From positions 1-64,000 of the forward strand of contig NZ_RWIR01000011.1 of the NCBI RefSeq assembly GCF_009764265.1: a stretch of 64,000 nucleotides of DNA, written 5' to 3'. The notes under the pieces are model-generated. The model had not been told where the DNA came from and did no database searches. It saw only the letters and a program-made list of their open reading frames with translations. The position numbers and the translations under genes were made by a program. This DNA is from Pseudomonas sp. PB101 (lineage in GTDB: Bacteria; Pseudomonadota; Gammaproteobacteria; Pseudomonadales; Pseudomonadaceae). How positions within the stretch are numbered: position 1 is the stretch's first letter; each line of letters begins with the position of its first letter. Of the stretch, positions 17,528 through 26,634 are shown piece by piece.

Positions 17528-18610
17528 TCAATCGAAAACGATCACCGAGCGCGCCAGCTCACCGCGACGCAACTCATCGAACGCCTCGTTGATCTGGTCC
17601 AGGCGGATACGCTGGGAAATCATCTCGTCGAGCTTGAGCCGGCCCTGCATGTAGAAATCCACCAGGCGCGGCATGTCCACCGGGAAGCGGTTGGAGCCCA
17701 TCAGCGAGCCCTGGATGCGCCGCTCGTGGAGCAACTGCAGCGGGTCCAGCTCGATCTTCAGGCCAGGCTTGAGCATGCCGATCACGGTGGCGGTGCCGCC
17801 GCGCGCGAGCATGGCGAACGCCTGTTCGGCGGTCTGCTTGAGGCCGATGCATTCGAAGGCGTGGTGCACGCCACCACGGGTCAGCTCCAGCACCTGTTTG
17901 GCGGCATCGCCGTCACGGCCGTTGATCACATCGGTGGCGCCGAACTGCCGGGCCAGTTCCAGCTTCGAGTCGAGCATGTCGATGGCGATGATGCGCCCTG
18001 CCCCGGCCAGCGCCGCGCCGTTGATCGCGGCCAGGCCGATGCCGCCGCAGCCGATCACGGCCACGGTCTCGCCCGGACGCACCTTGGCGGTGTTGAACAC
18101 CGCGCCGGTGCCGGTGGTGACCGCGCAACCGAGCAAGGCGGCACGGTCCAGCGGCATGTCGCGGCGGATCGCCACGCAGGCGTTTTCGTGCACCAGCATC
18201 TGCTCGGCGAACCCGGACAGGTTGACGAATTGCGGCATCGGCTTGTGCACGTAGGTCAGGCGTGGCTCCTCGTCCTTGCCGCGCTTGGTTTCCGGCGACA
18301 CGCAGCGCGCCAGGTGACCGGTCACGCAGTGATCGCAGTGACCGCAGAAAACGGTGAGGCAGGTGACCACATGGTCGCCGGGCTTGACCGAGCGCACTTC
18401 GGAGCCGACCTGCTCGACCACGCCAGCGGCTTCATGGCCCAACACCATGGGGCCCGGGTACGGGAACGAACCGTCGATGACGTGCAGGTCCGAGTGGCAA
18501 ACGCCGACCGCTTTGGTGCGGATCAACACTTCGCGCGGGCCCGGTTTGCCGATGCCCACTTCTTCAATGACCAGCGGGGCTCCAACCTGATGGAATACAG
18601 CAGCTTTCAT
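17528..18610 (-). CDS. Zn-dependent alcohol dehydrogenase (MDR family, class III-like)
   Basis: A 360-residue medium-chain dehydrogenase. Catalytic zinc ligands appear in VCHSDLHV and GHEAAGVVEQVG. The structural zinc site has the four-cysteine form C-G-H-C-D-H-C-x7-C near residue 93. The NAD site is VIGCGGIGLAAING. It oxidises an alcohol to an aldehyde in the cytoplasm. Its neighbour 29 bp upstream is an aldehyde dehydrogenase, so together they should convert a primary alcohol to the acid that the island's ligases activate. The natural alcohol is unknown. Confidence 0.9.
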   Translation of the reverse strand: MKAAVFHQVGAPLVIEEVGIGKPGPREVLIRTKAVGVCHSDLHVIDGSFPYPGPMVLGHEAAGVVEQVGSEVRSVKPGDHVVTCLTVFCGHCDHCVTGHLARCVSPETKRGKDEEPRLTYVHKPMPQFVNLSGFAEQMLVHENACVAIRRDMPLDRAALLGCAVTTGTGAVFNTAKVRPGETVAVIGCGGIGLAAINGAALAGAGRIIAIDMLDSKLELARQFGATDVINGRDGDAAKQVLELTRGGVHHAFECIGLKQTAEQAFAMLARGGTATVIGMLKPGLKIELDPLQLLHERRIQGSLMGSNRFPVDMPRLVDFYMQGRLKLDEMISQRIRLDQINEAFDELRRGELARSVIVFD

Positions 18611-18639
18611 GGCAGTTCTCTCGACAATGATGGGGGGGT

Positions 18640-19989
18640 TCAGGCCGGGTTGGCCGTGCGCAGTACGGCTTTGGCGTGGCTGAAGGTGCGGAAACCGTCG
18701 ATGCCGTGGTAGGCGCCCATGCCGCTCGGGCCGACGCCGCCGAACGGCAGGCCTTCGGTGCTGGCGTGGCTCATCACGCCGTTGAGGGTCACGCCGCCAG
18801 AGCAGGTGCGCGCGAGCACTTGCGCTTCTTCGCTGGCGTCTTTGCCGAAGTAGTACAGCGCCAGCGGACGCGGCCGCGCATTGATCTGGGCGATGACTTC
18901 GTCGAGGGTTGCGTAGGGTTTGATCGGCAGCAGCGGACCAAAGATTTCGTCCTGCATCACCTGCAGATCGTCGCCGGGGTTGCGCAGCAGCGTCGGTACG
19001 ATCTTGTTCAGCGTCGATTGGCTGAAGTCTTCCGCCGCGGCGTTCAGTTCGATCAACTCGACACCGGCGGCGCGGGCCTCGCTCAGGTAGCCCTGCAAGC
19101 GTTCGAAATGGCGGGCGTTGATGATCGAGGTGTAGTCAGGGTTGTCCCTGAGCGTCGGGAAGAATTTCGCGACCACCGCCTTGGCCACGCCGATGAAGGC
19201 GTCCACCGACTCCTGCGGAACAAACACATGGTCCGGTGCCACGCACAACTGGCCGGCGTTGAGCAGTTTGCCGATCACCACCTTGGCCACCGCATCGTTG
19301 AAGCCCGCCGAGCGCGAGATGATCGTCGGCGACTTGCCGCCCAGCTCCAGGGTCACCGGCACCAGGTACTCCGCCGCCGCCCGCAGCACGTGCTTGCCGA
19401 TGCTGGTGGCACCGGTGAACAGCAGATGGTCGAACGGCTGGCCGCAGAACGCCTGGCCGACCTGCGCGTCCCCCAGGATCACCGCCACTTCCTCTTCGGC
19501 GTACACCGAACGAATCAGCGTGGCGATCAGCGCCGAGGTCTGCGGGTTGTATTCCGACGGTTTGATCATCACCCGGTTGCCCGCCGCCAAAGCGCCGGCC
19601 AGCCCGCTGAACACCATGTAGCCGGGCACGTTCCACGCGGTGACGATGCCGACCACGCCAAGCGGCTGATACTGTACCCAGGCTTCACCGGCCCGGGCCT
19701 GACGCTGTTCCGGGCGCATCCATGACGCCAGTTCGGCCTTGGTCTGCTTGAGCGTGGCCAGCGGCGACAGCACTTCACTGCCCTTGGAAAAACCGGGGCT
19801 GCGATGGCCGAAATCGGCGGTCAGGGCGTCGATGATTTCCTGCTCATGGTCGACCAGCAAACCGATCGCCCGGTCGAGCAATTCACAGCGTTCTTCCAGG
19901 CTATAGGGCTCACGGGCCTGGAAGGCCGCTCGCTGTTTTTCCAGGATCGTGCGGATGTCACAGCTCGTCGAACTCTCGATGGCGCTCAT
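18640..19989 (-). CDS. Aldehyde dehydrogenase, coniferyl-aldehyde-dehydrogenase type
   Basis: A 449-residue NAD(P)-dependent aldehyde dehydrogenase. The start is ATG 19989, with GAGG 5 nt upstream; the open frame continues to 20448 but only as read-through. The general base lies in LELGGKSPTI and the nucleophile in LNAGQLCVAPDHVFVP. The short length and the G-V-G-P-S-G-M-G-A-Y-H-G ending match the CalB/ALDH3-like subgroup. It is the first gene of a unit running through the alcohol dehydrogenase and two acyl-CoA dehydrogenases, and carries the island's CCACCCG-type operator 93 bp upstream. Confidence 0.9.
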   Translation of the reverse strand: MSAIESSTSCDIRTILEKQRAAFQAREPYSLEERCELLDRAIGLLVDHEQEIIDALTADFGHRSPGFSKGSEVLSPLATLKQTKAELASWMRPEQRQARAGEAWVQYQPLGVVGIVTAWNVPGYMVFSGLAGALAAGNRVMIKPSEYNPQTSALIATLIRSVYAEEEVAVILGDAQVGQAFCGQPFDHLLFTGATSIGKHVLRAAAEYLVPVTLELGGKSPTIISRSAGFNDAVAKVVIGKLLNAGQLCVAPDHVFVPQESVDAFIGVAKAVVAKFFPTLRDNPDYTSIINARHFERLQGYLSEARAAGVELIELNAAAEDFSQSTLNKIVPTLLRNPGDDLQVMQDEIFGPLLPIKPYATLDEVIAQINARPRPLALYYFGKDASEEAQVLARTCSGGVTLNGVMSHASTEGLPFGGVGPSGMGAYHGIDGFRTFSHAKAVLRTANPA

Positions 19990-20082
19990 CACTACCTCTC
20001 TTGTTTTTGTCGGGAAGCGCCCGCGTGGGGCTGCAATGCACAGGGTCTGGCTGCATGGTTGATCATTGCCGGCGCGACGCCG

Positions 20083-20099
20083 CCACCCGGACCGGGTGG
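20083..20099. promoter_or_regulatory. Island operator, site A
   Basis: CCACCCGGACCGGGTGG, a perfect 8-bp inverted repeat with a 1-bp centre, 93 bp before the aldehyde dehydrogenase ATG at 19989. It is one of seven full sites of the CCACCCG-N3-CGGGTGG type in the island and probably binds a MalT-like LuxR regulator. Confidence 0.75.
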
Positions 20100-20120
20100 G
20101 TGGCGGCCGCTCGAAAGGGT

Positions 20121-22313
20121 TCAGGCGAGAATGCCCATGGCCTTGGCGCTGTTGATGGCCTGGGTGCGACGGCACGCGCCGAGCTTGACGTTGATGTTCT
20201 TGGCGTGGGTTTTCACGGTGTTTTCCGAGATGAACAAGCGGCTGCCGACTTCGCGAACCGACATGCCTTCGGCCAGCAACTTGAGCACCGACACCTCGCG
20301 GGGCGTCAGGTCGTCCTGGTAATCCGGCACGCCGCTCGTGCGCACCGGCAAGACTTTTTCGTCGTTGGCCGGTTGCTCGCGGGCGGCGATCCTGGCTTTG
20401 TGCCGGGCGATCGGCCCCTGGTAGCACGCCGGGTGGATCTTGCCCCAATGCATGCGCCGCTCGGCTTCGTGCAGATGCCAGCGGGCCTTTTCCGGGTCAT
20501 GGCGGCGTGAGGCGATTTCCGCCAGCAGCAGATAACCGTTGAGCACAAAAGGTGCGCAGCAGTCGCGGACCTGCAACAGCCCCGCCTGTACCACCGCCTC
20601 GGCTTCGTTGGCGTGGCCCTGTTGCAACAGCAACTCGCCTTGCGCAAACAACAACCGTCCCAGCAAGGGGTACGGCCGCGCCCCGCTCGTGGTCAGTCGA
20701 TTGAGCTCGCTGCGTACCAGCGATTGCGCCAGGCCCAATTGCCCCTGAAGGATCAGCAGGCGCACCCGGTCGACGTTGACCAGCACTTCCGATTCATGAC
20801 TGCCCTGGCGTCGGGCCAGTTCCAGTGAGTGATCCAGCAGCGATTGCGCTTCGACCAGGTCGCCCGCCTCCATCGCAATGCGCGCCAGGATGCAGTGACA
20901 CAACAGGACCGACAGCCAATCCTCGGCCGACAGACAGTCGAGGGCCGCACGGCAATGCAGGCGCGCACAATCGGCGTGGCCGCGCAGTGCCTGCAAGGTG
21001 CCGTACAGCGCCTGCCAGTTTGCCAGCAGGCGCTGGTTGCGCCGCGTATCGGGCAACGGCAGAAAATGCCCCAGGCGCGTCAGGCATTCGCCGGCTTCGT
21101 CCAGCCGCCCACTGAACAACAACGCCTTGGCACACAGGTAAATCAGGCGCGGGCTGCTGTGCAACAGTTGCGGCTCGATGCGCTCGCGCCAGTCCATCAG
21201 CTTGTTCAGATGCCGCTCAGCGAGGATCCAGCTCAGCCACAGGCGCTCCATGTAATTGGCCGCCACCTCGGGTTGGTCGGCGCACAACGCCTGCTCCACC
21301 GCGTCGTCGACCTGCCCCAGCACGCTGAGCAATTGGCAGGCCCGCAGGCGCAAGCGGTTCAGCGCCACGCCGGTCAGTTGCGGCTGCAACGCCCGGGCCA
21401 CGGCCGGCAGCAGCCGGTACCAGCCTGGTTGTTGCTCGACCGGGAACACAAAGGCCTGGCCGTGCAGCAGGCTGTTGAACACCCGCCCGCCCTGCTGGCC
21501 TTCCCACAACTGTTCGCAGAGGTCGGCACTGACCCGGGACAAATGCGCGAGGCCGCCAAGGACCTCGCGCTGTTCTTCGCTGAGCCGCGACAGCAATTCA
21601 CGCTCAAGGTACTGACCGAGCAAGGGAGCCGAAAGCGCAAGGCGAACACCGGCGCACCACCCGCCGGTCTCATGCCAGAGCTTTTCCCTGGCCAGTGCAT
21701 CGGTGTGCGGCGCGAGGGCATCGATCATCGATTCGAATTCGTCGGGGCGCAGGGCCAGTTGCCGGGCATCGAGTTCCAGCAGCTGGCCGGTCAGCATCAG
21801 GCGCGGCAGATTCCAGTCCGGGCGCTGGCGACAGGTGACCAGCACTTGCAGTCGTGGGTTTTTCAGGGACAGGAGTTGGTCGAACCAGTGGTTCAGTTCT
21901 GGCGGCAGGTGTGCCGGGAGGTCGTCGAAGATCAGGCGAAGTTTGGGATCTTCGCTGTTCGCCAGGGCCCCATCGCGAGCAAGCTCGCTCCCACAGTTGA
22001 CCGCAATCCCCTGTGGGAGCGAGCCTGCTCGCGAATACAATTTCCCGGACGTCGCATCTCTTGAATCAAGAAACGCCAATACCGCATCCGGCGCCGTATC
22101 AACCGCCAACCCCAAAGCCCCCGCCAATCGTGCAATGAAGTGCTCAAGCGTCAAAGCCTGCCCACCCAAAGACACCCACACCACCGTCGCGACACCCTGC
22201 AAATACTCCTGCAAAACGGAAGTCTTGCCATACCCGGCAGGCGCGCAAAGCAGTTGCAAGCGGCAAGGCTTGCTCTCGAGTACGTCGCACAGATGCGGTC
22301 GTGGCATCAACAT
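20121..22313 (-). CDS. LuxR-family, MalT-like ATP-dependent regulator (regulator 1)
   Basis: A STAND-type regulator of about 730 residues. ATG 22313 has GAGG at 6 nt; an upstream ATG at 22325 has none. Counting from 22325, the Walker A site is CAPAGYGKTS (27-36), Walker B is LIFDDLP (131-137), a TPR-like helical middle follows, and the C-terminal HTH reads LTPREVSVLKLLAEG then ISENTVKTHAKN. Residues 97-119 are encoded by a complete REP pair inserted in frame just before Walker B. It is smaller than regulator 2 at 36763 and has an island operator in its own promoter, implying autoregulation. The inducer is unknown. Confidence 0.88.
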   Translation of the reverse strand: MLMPRPHLCDVLESKPCRLQLLCAPAGYGKTSVLQEYLQGVATVVWVSLGGQALTLEHFIARLAGALGLAVDTAPDAVLAFLDSRDATSGKLYSRAGSLPQGIAVNCGSELARDGALANSEDPKLRLIFDDLPAHLPPELNHWFDQLLSLKNPRLQVLVTCRQRPDWNLPRLMLTGQLLELDARQLALRPDEFESMIDALAPHTDALAREKLWHETGGWCAGVRLALSAPLLGQYLERELLSRLSEEQREVLGGLAHLSRVSADLCEQLWEGQQGGRVFNSLLHGQAFVFPVEQQPGWYRLLPAVARALQPQLTGVALNRLRLRACQLLSVLGQVDDAVEQALCADQPEVAANYMERLWLSWILAERHLNKLMDWRERIEPQLLHSSPRLIYLCAKALLFSGRLDEAGECLTRLGHFLPLPDTRRNQRLLANWQALYGTLQALRGHADCARLHCRAALDCLSAEDWLSVLLCHCILARIAMEAGDLVEAQSLLDHSLELARRQGSHESEVLVNVDRVRLLILQGQLGLAQSLVRSELNRLTTSGARPYPLLGRLLFAQGELLLQQGHANEAEAVVQAGLLQVRDCCAPFVLNGYLLLAEIASRRHDPEKARWHLHEAERRMHWGKIHPACYQGPIARHKARIAAREQPANDEKVLPVRTSGVPDYQDDLTPREVSVLKLLAEGMSVREVGSRLFISENTVKTHAKNINVKLGACRRTQAINSAKAMGILA
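21971..22034. repeat. REPIN inside the coding sequence of LuxR regulator 1
   Basis: Two inverted REPs (ATCGCGAGCAAGCTCGCTCC at the left, GGGAGCGAGCCTGCTCGCGA at the right) with a short insert. They lie within the regulator gene, keep its frame open and add about 23 residues (YSRAGSLPQG onward) before Walker B. Confidence 0.9.
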
Positions 22314-22371
22314 GGCAGACCTCATTGATGGAAAGTGAACTCCATCATTGGGCCAGTCGGCAGTTCAGGCG

Positions 22372-22388
22372 CCACCCGCATCAGGTGG
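22372..22388. promoter_or_regulatory. Island operator, site B
   Basis: CCACCCGCATCAGGTGG, one mismatch from a perfect CCACCCG-N3-CGGGTGG dyad, 58 bp before the ATG of LuxR regulator 1. Its position fits autoregulation. Confidence 0.7.
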
Positions 22389-22442
22389 GTATCAACGCAC
22401 AACGCCCTGCGAACAGGGCGTTGTCTGAAGCCGGACAAGCGG

Positions 22443-23810
22443 TCAGCGAATGCCGTCGTTACGCAGCGCCGCCGGGGTGAAGTCGGTCATTTTCGCGGTC
22501 ATGCCGTAGGTGGTGGCATGCCTGGACTGGTTGGTCATCGCCAACACGTTGTAGCGACCGGCGATCAGGTCGTAGATGCCGAGCATGGCAAAGTTCGACG
22601 CACCACGCTCGTAATCGTTGACCGCATAACCTTCCGCCACCCGCCACAGCTGGCCACGGCCATCGTAGTGATCGACTTCGGCCAGTTGCCAGGTGTCTTC
22701 GTCGAAGTACATGTCACGCTTGGCGTACACGTGGCGCTGGCCCGGCTTCAACGTGGCCTGCACGTGCCACACGCGGTGCAGCTCGTAACGCGTCAGGTCC
22801 TGGTTGATGTGTCCCGGCTTGATGATGTCGTCGTACTTGACCTTCGGTGACTGCAATTTGTAGTTGTTATAAGGGATATACAGTTCCTGTTTGCCCACCA
22901 GCTTCCAGTCATAGCGATCCGGCGCACCGTTCATCATGTCGGTGTTGTCGGCGGTGCGCATGCCGTCCGAGCCGTTGCCCGGCCCGTCATACGCCACCTG
23001 TGGCGCACGGCGCACCCTTCGCTGGCCGGCGTTGTAGACCCACGCCAGGCGCGGTTCCTTGACCTGGTCGATGGTCTCGTGGATCAGGATCACGCTGCCG
23101 GCCATGCGTGACGGCGCGGTGATTTCCTGTTTGTAGTAGTACAGGACGTTGTCCGCCTGCCCGGCATCGACGCCGTCCATCAGTTGCGGGAAGGCCAGTT
23201 TGTCCTCGTACTCGACGATGGAGTAAGACCCGTTGGTTTGCGGAGCGGCCTGGGCCGCAATGCGTTCCATGTTGCCGCCGCGATAACGGTTGGTGTGGTT
23301 CCAGTACACCTGCACACCGTTCTTTGGGATCGGGAACGGGTAATAGCGGGTCTGGGTGAAGTTCACCAGGCCGTTGCCATCGGGGGTCAGTTCGGTGGTC
23401 ACCGCACTCTTTTTGGCAATGTCATAGATGTTCTGAGGCGAGGCGGCGGTGCGCTGGGTCTTGAACACCGGGATCTTGTAGCTGTCCGGATAGCGCTTGA
23501 ACATCGCCATCTGGCCGGGGGTCAGCTTGTCCTTGTACTGCTCGACGTTGGCTGCCGTGATCACGAACTGCGGCTTTTCACCGGCGAACGGATCGCCGAG
23601 AAAACCATTGTCGAGTGCCGCCGCGCCGGGTTTGAGGCCTCCGGTCCACGCCGGAATGGTGCCGTTGGCATTGCCCTCTTTCTGCGCGCCCAGTGGCGTC
23701 AAAGTGGTACCCAGTTGCGCGGCTTCCTGCGGGCTAACAGCGGCCATCACACCGCTGGCCAGCAACGACAGACTCAGTGCGCCAGCGCGCAGCATTACAC
23801 GTGCGTTCAT
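22443..23810 (-). CDS. DUF1329 envelope protein
   Basis: A 455-residue exported protein. The start is ATG 23810, with AGAGGA at 8 nt. The signal peptide runs through LSLSLLASGVMA (about 1-24), and mature residues begin AVSPQEAAQLG. DUF1329 proteins are periplasmic or outer-membrane-associated, LolB-like in predicted fold, and are almost always next to a DUF1302 gene, as here. The pair is commonly found in catabolic clusters for hydrophobic compounds and is thought to help them cross the envelope; the molecular role is not established. It is the second gene of the DUF1302-DUF1329 unit. Confidence 0.85.
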   Translation of the reverse strand: MNARVMLRAGALSLSLLASGVMAAVSPQEAAQLGTTLTPLGAQKEGNANGTIPAWTGGLKPGAAALDNGFLGDPFAGEKPQFVITAANVEQYKDKLTPGQMAMFKRYPDSYKIPVFKTQRTAASPQNIYDIAKKSAVTTELTPDGNGLVNFTQTRYYPFPIPKNGVQVYWNHTNRYRGGNMERIAAQAAPQTNGSYSIVEYEDKLAFPQLMDGVDAGQADNVLYYYKQEITAPSRMAGSVILIHETIDQVKEPRLAWVYNAGQRRVRRAPQVAYDGPGNGSDGMRTADNTDMMNGAPDRYDWKLVGKQELYIPYNNYKLQSPKVKYDDIIKPGHINQDLTRYELHRVWHVQATLKPGQRHVYAKRDMYFDEDTWQLAEVDHYDGRGQLWRVAEGYAVNDYERGASNFAMLGIYDLIAGRYNVLAMTNQSRHATTYGMTAKMTDFTPAALRNDGIR

Positions 23811-23836
23811 GTTCAGATTCCTCTGGCAGGCTTGCA

Positions 23837-25669
23837 TCAGAAATTCACGCCGAAGCTCAGCGCGGCGTAGTCGCGGTCGACGTTGGTATTGAAATCACCG
23901 CCGAAGTAGTTGGTGTAACTGAGGCTGGCGGTGTAGGTGTTCTGGTAGTCGGCATCGACACCGACGCTGACCGCCTTGGAGCCTTCATCGAAGTTCGGGC
24001 CGTAACCCTGGACGTCGTGGGACCAGGCGATGTTCGGCGACAGGTTGATACCGGCGATCACGTTCTGGTAATCGAGCTTGCCGCGCAGGCGATAGCCCCA
24101 GCTGCTGCTGGTGTAGAAACCATCGTTGTTGCATTCCTGCGCCGGGTTGCTGGCGTTGGGCAGGCCCGCTGCGGTGCCACGGCAAGTGGCGGCACCCGCG
24201 GCACCCGGCAGTTCACCGGAACCGAAAGCCGGGCTGCGACCGAAGCGCAAGTCCGTACCGTCCGCCTTGCCCAGGCCGTTGATCTTGTTGTAACCCACCT
24301 CGCCCACCAGGGTCAGGCGACTGGCGCCGAAGACCTGATCGAAGAACTGCGTGGCGGTCACCTGCGCCTGGGTCACCGGCATGCGCTTGTAGCCATTGAC
24401 CTCGCCGCCCAGGGTACGCCCGGCGAAACCGGTGGTGATCAGCGGCGACGTCGCGCCGAAGGTGGCCGAAGACAACAGGTCGGCAGTGTTCAGTTGCAGC
24501 GGCATGTTCGGCCGGTAGCTGACTTCGCCACCGAGCGAGACGCCGGCGACGTTGGTCTGGAAGCTCAAGCCATACAGGCGGATGTCTTCCGGGTAATCGA
24601 TGAAGTAGCGGGCACTGCGCGCCGAGGCCACGCCACCGGCCGGGTTGCTCATCTGATTGATACTGAGGAACGGGCTGCGGCTGTGGTAGTTCATCGCGTA
24701 GGCACCGAACTCGGTGTCATTGGCTTCCGGCACGTACCAGCGCAAGGCCAGGCCGTACTGGCCGCTGTCGCGTGCATCGTTGTCGTTGAGGCGCGGAATG
24801 AAGGCGTCATCGCTGCCCGCGGCAATGGCTGCCAAGCCACCGGTGTTCTTCGCCACGCCCGGCGGCAGGTCGAGACCGGCGATCACCAGGCGGTCGTCGC
24901 AGCCTTGGGGTACGCCGTCACTGCCGAAGAACGTGCCGCAGTTGTCCACCACCGACTTGTCCCATTGCAGCTGATAAAACGCTTCGGCGGTGATGTTGTC
25001 GGCCAGGCCCTGGGACACGTAAAGCAGGTTGACCGGGATCAGGCCTTCCTTCACTTCCGCCCCCGGACGGCGCAGCGCGGCGACGTCGATCGGGTTGATG
25101 CTGTTGATCGAGTTGCCGATGAAAGTGCTCTCGCCCCAGCTCACCACTTGCTTGCCCAGGCGCACGTTGCCGACCTGATCGCCGATCGTGTAGTTGTGGT
25201 AGATGAAGCTGTCGAGGAACATCGCGCCGGACGACTTGGCCGCACGGTCGCGCCCCGAGTCGTTGATGTCATAGAACGGACGGCTCTCGTCCATCAGCTC
25301 GAAGTCGTACCAGTACTTGCCGCGCACGAAGGCGCCGCTGTCGCCGTATTTCAGCTCAAGGTCATGCACGCCCTTGAAGATCTTCGAGAAGGTTTCACCC
25401 TTCTTGAAGTTCAGGCGGTTGTCGTCTGTCGTGCGGGACGAAGACTGGCCGCCGGTGACGCCCTGGGAGTTGAAGTTGGAGATGAATTGCTTGTCTGGAT
25501 CAGCCGTCGACCAGCTCGCACCGACCGACAGCGACGAATCGAAATTGCCCTGGATTTCCCCGATGTTGAAATCAACAGCGTGAGCCTGATTGCTCGCGCA
25601 AGCGGCAACCATCACAGCGACGGCCAGCAGACTCGGCTGGAAGACTCCGCGCATTGTTTTTGTTGTCAT
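23837..25669 (-). CDS. DUF1302 outer-membrane-type protein
   Basis: A 610-residue exported protein. The start is ATG 25669 with GGAG at 7 nt. The signal peptide ends near CASNQAHA (about residue 31). The mature part is rich in alternating beta-strand and aromatic patterns and ends in a beta-barrel-like terminal phenylalanine (ALSFGVNF), as expected for an outer-membrane channel. DUF1302 proteins pair with DUF1329. An uptake role for the island's hydrophobic substrate is inferred from context. A variant island operator lies 67 bp upstream. Confidence 0.85.
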   Translation of the reverse strand: MTTKTMRGVFQPSLLAVAVMVAACASNQAHAVDFNIGEIQGNFDSSLSVGASWSTADPDKQFISNFNSQGVTGGQSSSRTTDDNRLNFKKGETFSKIFKGVHDLELKYGDSGAFVRGKYWYDFELMDESRPFYDINDSGRDRAAKSSGAMFLDSFIYHNYTIGDQVGNVRLGKQVVSWGESTFIGNSINSINPIDVAALRRPGAEVKEGLIPVNLLYVSQGLADNITAEAFYQLQWDKSVVDNCGTFFGSDGVPQGCDDRLVIAGLDLPPGVAKNTGGLAAIAAGSDDAFIPRLNDNDARDSGQYGLALRWYVPEANDTEFGAYAMNYHSRSPFLSINQMSNPAGGVASARSARYFIDYPEDIRLYGLSFQTNVAGVSLGGEVSYRPNMPLQLNTADLLSSATFGATSPLITTGFAGRTLGGEVNGYKRMPVTQAQVTATQFFDQVFGASRLTLVGEVGYNKINGLGKADGTDLRFGRSPAFGSGELPGAAGAATCRGTAAGLPNASNPAQECNNDGFYTSSSWGYRLRGKLDYQNVIAGINLSPNIAWSHDVQGYGPNFDEGSKAVSVGVDADYQNTYTASLSYTNYFGGDFNTNVDRDYAALSFGVNF

Positions 25670-25736
25670 GCGGTTTCTCCGGTTAAGGATTAAGTGTTGG
25701 AGCGCCCATGCTAGTGGGGCTCCGTTGGGGGTCTCA

Positions 25737-25750
25737 CACCCGAACGGGTG
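25737..25750. promoter_or_regulatory. Island operator, variant site C
   Basis: CACCCGAACGGGTG, arms CACCCG/CGGGTG with a 2-bp instead of 3-bp spacer, 67 bp before the DUF1302 gene. A single half-site, CCACCCG, follows at 25791-25797. Confidence 0.6.
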
Positions 25751-25836
25751 ATTTGAAGCAGCGTTATCGATGGGATTTTGTGCCGCGTAACCACCCGGTC
25801 TGAACGCCGCTCACCGGGCGTTACGCTCGGTGACAC

Positions 25837-26625
25837 TCACCCGGTAAAAGTCGGTGGTCGCTTGTCGATAAACGCCGCCACGGCTTCGCGGTGGTCGGCG
25901 GTCTGGTGCGACAGCACCTGGAACGTCGCCGACATTTCCAGCAGCGTGTCGAGTCGGGTGTGCAAGGCCTCGCGCAACAAACGCTTGGCCAGGCGCACGG
26001 CGTGAGGCGGGTTGGCGGCAATCGACGCGGCGATGTCCCGCGCCGTATCCAGCAACTGCTCGGCGGGAACAACGCGGGACACCAGGTTCCATTGCTCGGC
26101 CTGGCGCGCGTCGATCATTTGTCCGGTCAGGGTCAGTTCGGTGGCGCGGGACAAACCGATGATGCGTGGCAACAACCAGGCACCGCCGTCGCCAGGAATG
26201 ATCCCCAACTTGACGAAACTCTCGGCAAACTTCGCATGCTCCGATGCCACGCGGATGTCACACATGCACGCCAGGTCCAGCCCCGCGCCGATGGCCGCGC
26301 CATTGACCGCGGCGATCACCGGTACTTCCAGATTGAACAACGCCAGGGGCAAGCGCTGAATGCCGGTGCGATATTCCTGACGCAACTGCATGCCCGACAT
26401 CTGCGCGTAGCGATCCATGTCGCGCACGTTGCCACCGGAGCAGAACGCCGTGCCGGCGCCGGTGATGATCACTGCACGCACACTGCTGTCGCGTTCGATT
26501 CGCTCAATGGCTTCGAGGAATTCCGGCACGGCGCTGTTGCCGGTCAGCGGATTGCGTCGCTCGGGGTCATTCATCGTCAGGGTGACGACATGACCTTCCT
26601 GTTCGTATTTCAAAAACGCGCTCAT
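25837..26625 (-). CDS. Enoyl-CoA hydratase/isomerase (crotonase family)
   Basis: A 262-residue crotonase-fold enzyme. The oxyanion-hole segments are FCSGGNVRDM near residue 61 and the A-A-V-N-G-A-A-I-G-A-G-L-D-L-A segment near residue 105. The usual glutamate region reads KLGIIPGDGGAWLLPR; one of the two classic hydratase glutamates is replaced (G-D-G-G instead of P-G-x-G-G), so isomerase or another crotonase activity is possible. It is the last gene of a five-gene unit starting at 31191. The gap to the preceding dehydrogenase is 9 bp. Confidence 0.85.
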   Translation of the reverse strand: MSAFLKYEQEGHVVTLTMNDPERRNPLTGNSAVPEFLEAIERIERDSSVRAVIITGAGTAFCSGGNVRDMDRYAQMSGMQLRQEYRTGIQRLPLALFNLEVPVIAAVNGAAIGAGLDLACMCDIRVASEHAKFAESFVKLGIIPGDGGAWLLPRIIGLSRATELTLTGQMIDARQAEQWNLVSRVVPAEQLLDTARDIAASIAANPPHAVRLAKRLLREALHTRLDTLLEMSATFQVLSHQTADHREAVAAFIDKRPPTFTG

Positions 26626-26634
26626 GAATGATCC

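Noticed and set aside
25791..25806. Another possible island operator (CCACCCGGTCTGAACG)
   Set aside because: Only the left half matches, so I mention it as a half-site with site C and do not count it.
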